From Flavobacterium dauae (GTDB lineage: Bacteria > Bacteroidota > Bacteroidia > Flavobacteriales > Flavobacteriaceae): 64,000 nucleotides of DNA. Both the position numbers and the translations under genes were made by a program. Of the stretch, positions 60,383-64,000 are shown piece after piece. Location of the stretch: the NCBI RefSeq assembly GCF_004151275.2, contig NZ_CP130821.1, forward strand, positions 2,604,001-2,668,000, written 5' to 3'. The notes beneath the pieces were generated by a model that was not told the DNA's origin, did not search any database, and worked only from the letters and a program-made list of their open reading frames with translations. Numbering within the stretch: position 1 is the first letter of the stretch; every line of letters begins with the position of its first letter.

Positions 60383-62293
60383 TTATTCTTGAGTGATTAA
60401 GAACTCTGAACGACGATTAATTGCATCTTGTTCTTGAGTACAATTTTCGCCACAATCAACTTTTGGAGAGCTTTCGCCATATCCACGTGCTTGTAAACGC
60501 GCCGGACTAATTCCTTTTGAAATTACGTACTGCATTGTAGATTGTGCTCGTTGATCAGACAATTTCAAGTTATAAGCATCACTTCCTTTATTATCGGTAT
60601 GCGACTCAATCTTAATTTTCATTGTTGGATTACGCTGCAAGATTTGAACTAATTTGTTCAACTCAAACGCTCCTTGCTGAGTGATATTGAATTTATCGAA
60701 TTCAAAATAAATATCGCCTAAAATGATTTTCTTGTCAATTACAATCATTTCAATTGGTCTTAACTCCACATCAATAGGATATTTACCGTTACCCCATTTT
60801 TGCAGTTCTACATCTTTGCTTTCATAACCTTCGGCTTCTACCTGCAAGGCAAAAACTTTATTACAATCGGTATCATAACGTACAATTCCGTAGGCATCAG
60901 TAAAGCGGGTTTCTATGATATTTTTATCATAATCTAAAATAGCCACTTGTGCATCTTTTAAAATAGCTCCTGTTTTTTGGTCTTTTACGGTTATCACCAT
61001 TTCGGTAACACAAACCGGACGCACTTTGTAAATATCATCACGACCTACACGGTTTGTTGATAAAAAGCCTATTCCTTTTTCAGGATAATAAGACAAATGG
61101 AAATCGTCTTTTGCCGTGTTGATTGGATCGCCAATGTTGCGTACTTTCGCATTTGGATCGGTTAGATCGAACATATATAAATCTAATCCTCCAAATCCTT
61201 TATGAGCGTTTGAAGCAAAGATCAATTTACCGTCTTCTGAAACAAACGGGAACGATTCACGACCTTCGGTATTTACAATGGTTCCCATATTTTCAGGGGT
61301 TCCGTATGTTCCATCTTCATTTAAATCTACTCTCCAAATATCCATATCACCTACCGTTCCAGGCATATCAGACGCAAAATAAAGCGTTTTGCCATCGGGT
61401 GTAACCGCAGGGTTACTTACCATATAATCTGGTGAATTGAATGGAAGAGGCTCAATATCCGTCCATTTTTTTCCGTTGTATTTTGCTCGGTAAACGCTTA
61501 CTTTACCTTTCTTTAAACGGTTTTTCTTATCTTTTTCGTATTTTCCGCCACGGAAACTTTCTGTTGCAAAAAACATTGTTTGCCCATCGGCAGTAATTGT
61601 TGTTGGTCCGTCGTGATGTTTGGTATTTAATTCATCAACAGGTTTAATGTCTTTGAATTTTTCTTCGTCGGGCACATAGGTAGCTGCATATACATTAAGG
61701 AAAGGCTGATCATTCCATCCGTATTTCTTTTTAGACTCATCGCGTGCCGAAGCAAAATAAAGAATGTTATCTGTGGTTAAAATACCTCCGAAATCAGAAA
61801 ACTGTGAATTATTCATTCTACTGTCTTCAAAAGTAAACAACGCTTCTTGGCTTCTTAAAGCAGGAATGTAGTCGGGGTTTTGTAAATAATCAATAGCACG
61901 TGAATCTTCGGGTTTTAAATCGGCAAATTTCTTCATGATTTTGTTTGAACTATCATATCGTCCACTTGCCTTTAACATTTGTGCATATCTATAGAAAACC
62001 TCGGCGTCTTGATTAGGGTTTAATTCTACCGCTTTGGCATACCATTTTGCAGATTCTACCGTATTGAATAAATGATAGTAACTTTCTGCGAGCTGCAATG
62101 CCACATAATCATCTGTTTTTTCACCGCGTACTAATTTCTTATAATGCTCAACAGCTTCAACAAATTCATATCTTTTGAATAGTTGATCCGCATGTTTTAA
62201 GCGTTCTTGCGGAGTGCTGATAAAAGCAGTATTCTGAGCTTGTGCAGTGTATAAAGAGGCTACTAATAAAAGTGATAAGTATATTTTTTTCAT
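60383..62293 (-). CDS. OmpA-family protein with TPR and PD40 repeats (PorE-like)
   Basis: This is a 636-aa protein with a signal peptide (YTAQAQ). TPR-like helices (about 25-130); WD40-like PD40 blades (about 165-400: TTITADGQTMFFATE, NPAVTPDGKTLYFAS, FPFVSEDGKLIFAS); a carboxypeptidase-like sandwich (about 415-500); a C-terminal OmpA peptidoglycan-binding domain (NPTMKIKIESHTDNKGSDAYN, LSDQRAQS). This is the layout of PorE-type proteins paired with PorP/SprF in T9SS. It is coded 17 bp after the SprF-like gene. Confidence 0.88.
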   Translation of the reverse strand: MKKIYLSLLLVASLYTAQAQNTAFISTPQERLKHADQLFKRYEFVEAVEHYKKLVRGEKTDDYVALQLAESYYHLFNTVESAKWYAKAVELNPNQDAEVFYRYAQMLKASGRYDSSNKIMKKFADLKPEDSRAIDYLQNPDYIPALRSQEALFTFEDSRMNNSQFSDFGGILTTDNILYFASARDESKKKYGWNDQPFLNVYAATYVPDEEKFKDIKPVDELNTKHHDGPTTITADGQTMFFATESFRGGKYEKDKKNRLKKGKVSVYRAKYNGKKWTDIEPLPFNSPDYMVSNPAVTPDGKTLYFASDMPGTVGDMDIWRVDLNEDGTYGTPENMGTIVNTEGRESFPFVSEDGKLIFASNAHKGFGGLDLYMFDLTDPNAKVRNIGDPINTAKDDFHLSYYPEKGIGFLSTNRVGRDDIYKVRPVCVTEMVITVKDQKTGAILKDAQVAILDYDKNIIETRFTDAYGIVRYDTDCNKVFALQVEAEGYESKDVELQKWGNGKYPIDVELRPIEMIVIDKKIILGDIYFEFDKFNITQQGAFELNKLVQILQRNPTMKIKIESHTDNKGSDAYNLKLSDQRAQSTMQYVISKGISPARLQARGYGESSPKVDCGENCTQEQDAINRRSEFLITQE

Positions 62294-62310
62294 AATATAT
62301 ATTTAGCAGA

Positions 62311-63237
62311 TTAGAAGAAACGTGGTGAACTTGAAACTTTTTTCTTGTAGAAAATGTCAAATAAAACAATCACTTCGTGCGATCCACTTGTTGAATAATT
62401 AAGGTCTGAAGTTATATGATCATATGCATATCCGATTCTTAATTTTGGACTAACTCTATAATTTACCATCGCTCCAAACGAATCTTGTAAACGGTATGTT
62501 ATACCAAATTCCAGTTTTTCATCGTATAATGAATTAAGAGAAAAATCCACAGAAACCGGTGATTCAACAGCCATTTTCAACATAGTAGATGGTTTTAACT
62601 TCCATTCTCTGTTTAAATCAAATACATATCCACCTGTTAAGAACATATGTGCTACATCGGTACCATAAACTCGGTTATCTTTTTCATAATAGGCATTTTG
62701 CAACAAGTTAGCAACACTAAAACCTGCGTAATACTTGTTAGTAAAATAAAATGCCCCTACACCCGCATTAAATAAAGTGCTGCTGCTATCTTCGGCAAAA
62801 ACGGGGTCTGTTTTATCAGGTAGTGTTCCGTTAATATCACTATAAAGGCCAATGTTCATCATACTAACGCTTCCTTTAACACCCAATGCTAAACTGTGTC
62901 CTTGTCCTAAACGAATGGTATAAGAAACATCAAGATTTGCAGTATTTTCTGATACCGGACCAATATTATCATTGATAAACGATACACCAAGTCCTAAATT
63001 TTTAGCAACCGGCGTATGTAAAAATACGGTTCCGGTTTTTGGAGAGTCTTCCATCCCCACCCATTGTGCCCGGTACAAAACACCTGTTGATAAATACTCA
63101 TTAATACCAGCATATGCAGGGTTTATTATACTTTGATTATACATATACTGCGTGTACTGCGGATCTTGTTGTGCCAACCCCTTTAAACTTCCCAGGAGAA
63201 TACAAACTACCGCAACAATACTTTTATTTATTTTCAT
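62311..63237 (-). CDS. PorP/SprF-family type IX secretion membrane protein
   Basis: This is a 308-aa outer-membrane protein with a signal peptide (LKGLAQ). It opens DPQYTQYMYNQSIINPAYAG, the hallmark of the PorP/SprF family, and continues with barrel strands. SprF-like proteins help export or anchor particular large T9SS substrates, usually coded next door. No large adhesin is adjacent; the OmpA/PD40 gene is its only partner here. Confidence 0.93.
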   Translation of the reverse strand: MKINKSIVAVVCILLGSLKGLAQQDPQYTQYMYNQSIINPAYAGINEYLSTGVLYRAQWVGMEDSPKTGTVFLHTPVAKNLGLGVSFINDNIGPVSENTANLDVSYTIRLGQGHSLALGVKGSVSMMNIGLYSDINGTLPDKTDPVFAEDSSSTLFNAGVGAFYFTNKYYAGFSVANLLQNAYYEKDNRVYGTDVAHMFLTGGYVFDLNREWKLKPSTMLKMAVESPVSVDFSLNSLYDEKLEFGITYRLQDSFGAMVNYRVSPKLRIGYAYDHITSDLNYSTSGSHEVIVLFDIFYKKKVSSSPRFF

Positions 63238-63265
63238 AAGGACAAATTTATGTTTTCAATTTTTA

Positions 63266-63273
63266 CAAAGATA
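63266..63273 (-). promoter_or_regulatory. -7 box for the SprF-like/OmpA operon
   Basis: TATCTTTG on the minus strand, 28 bp before the ATG at 63237. Confidence 0.6.
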
Positions 63274-63441
63274 ATTTTAATTTTTTTTCATCATAACTAA
63301 AGTTCTATTTTCTAAAAAATTACCCTCTGTTAAGAAATTACTAAAATAACAATATTAATTTAATATAATCAAGATTTTTTTCATTTTTTAAAAAAAACAA
63401 TTCTCGTGGCAATTTACAACAATCTATTAAAAGCTATTTAA

Positions 63442-63449
63442 TAAATTTG
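63442..63449 (+). promoter_or_regulatory. -7 box for hflX
   Basis: TAAATTTG, 25 bp before the ATG at 63475. Confidence 0.5.
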
Positions 63450-63474
63450 CTTATACGAATTTAATCGATTTTAC

Positions 63475-64000
63475 ATGATAGAAAAAGAAGAAATAATATA
63501 CGAAAAAGCCATTTTGGTAGGAATAATCACTCAACAACAATCAGAAGAGAAATTACAAGAGTACTTAGATGAGTTAGAGTTTTTAACGCAAACCGCAGGT
63601 GGTGAAGTCATAAAAAGATTCACACAAAAAATGGACAAACCAAATCCTAAAACATTTGTAGGTACCGGAAAATTAGAAGAAATTGAACTTTATATTACAG
63701 AAAATAAAATTGACACGGTTATTTTTGACGATGAGCTTTCACCTGCCCAACAAAAAAATTTAGCCCGACAACTTGATTGCAAGGTTTTAGACCGAACCAA
63801 TTTAATTTTAGACATTTTTGCTCAACGGGCACAGACCTCGTATGCACGTACGCAAGTTGAACTGGCTCAATTTCAATATTTATTACCTAGATTAACCGGT
63901 ATGTGGACACACTTAGAACGCCAACGCGGAGGTATTGGTATGCGTGGTCCCGGGGAAACAGAAATTGAAACCGACCGCCGTATTGTACGTGACCGTATTG
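63475..64000 (+). CDS. hflX: GTPase HflX, 5' part (runs off the window)
   Basis: The frame opens at the ATG at 63475 (MIEKEEIIYEKAILVGI) and stays open to the end, 175 codons. The N-terminal domain has NPKTFVGTGKLEEIE and the conserved LDRTNLILDIFAQRA, followed by ERQRGGIGMRGPGETEIETD, the linker before the GTPase domain, which lies outside. HflX splits stalled or hibernating ribosomes. Confidence 0.95.
   Translation, partial: MIEKEEIIYEKAILVGIITQQQSEEKLQEYLDELEFLTQTAGGEVIKRFTQKMDKPNPKTFVGTGKLEEIELYITENKIDTVIFDDELSPAQQKNLARQLDCKVLDRTNLILDIFAQRAQTSYARTQVELAQFQYLLPRLTGMWTHLERQRGGIGMRGPGETEIETDRRIVRDRI

Overview
The window is chromosomal DNA from a low-GC member of the Flavobacteriaceae (Bacteroidota), close in style to Flavobacterium/Myroides. 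The evidence is a fused MurF-alanine racemase, type IX secretion (T9SS) genes (SprE/PorW-like, PorP/SprF-like, a T9SS type A sorting tail), an ATP synthase operon without beta and epsilon, SusC/TonB-type outer-membrane proteins, weak Shine-Dalgarno sequences, and repeated promoter -7 boxes of the form TAnnTTTG. Genus-level placement is inference.

Left end (1-9.2 kb) is the right-hand part of an integrated mobilizable element. It holds a MobB relaxase (cut by the window edge), MobA, an oriT-like hairpin cluster, a DUF3408 (TraB-like) gene, a large nested inverted repeat, a cargo block of four minus-strand genes (YCII protein, ECF sigma factor with a SnoaL-like tail, RibD-type reductase, AraC regulator), a 53-aa ORF and a large serine recombinase. 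No other transfer genes are visible here. A complete 1416-bp ISL3-family element with matched inverted repeats and an 8-bp target duplication sits inside the 3' end of the recombinase gene. Removing it restores a 521-codon frame whose last residues are read through an initiator tRNA-Met gene, so the element lies against the 3' end of that tRNA. A second near-identical tRNA-fMet follows.

9.3-31.2 kb: era-der GTPases; DUF1801; a TonB siderophore-type receptor overlapping a PepSY membrane protein; a large outer-membrane beta-barrel protein; a cobalamin riboswitch controlling a secreted, internally duplicated T9SS-cargo protein; a small TonB-like protein; pth; cardiolipin synthase; two tandem C1q-like secreted proteins; and an RND efflux operon (GbsR/MarR regulator, adaptor, pump, TolC) with a palindromic operator-like site on its promoter.

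31.4-49.9 kb: three tandem tRNA-Gly(TCC) genes, mscL, murF-alr, a TauE exporter next to a CstB-like MBL-rhodanese protein (persulfide/sulfite handling), DUF488, a zinc-ligand-less dnaG, gene debris, a TPP-riboswitch operon (PnuT-like transporter plus an acyl-CoA-dehydrogenase-like flavoprotein), a retropepsin-like protein with a PDZ-like tail, a prohibitin-like protein, recA, two tandem L,D-transpeptidases, a diheme cytochrome c, a lipoprotein, and a decayed IS1595/ISXO2-type transposase.

49.9-64 kb: the ATP synthase operon atpZ-(135-aa membrane protein)-B-E-F-H-A-G on the minus strand behind an SprE/PorW-like lipoprotein, two uncharacterised genes, an OmpA/PD40/TPR protein paired with a PorP/SprF homologue, and the 5' part of hflX.

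The most promising leads are the B12-riboswitch-controlled T9SS protein at 18.7-20.1 kb and the thiamine-regulated flavoprotein at 40.3-42.0 kb. All calls come from reading the sequence; no searches were run.
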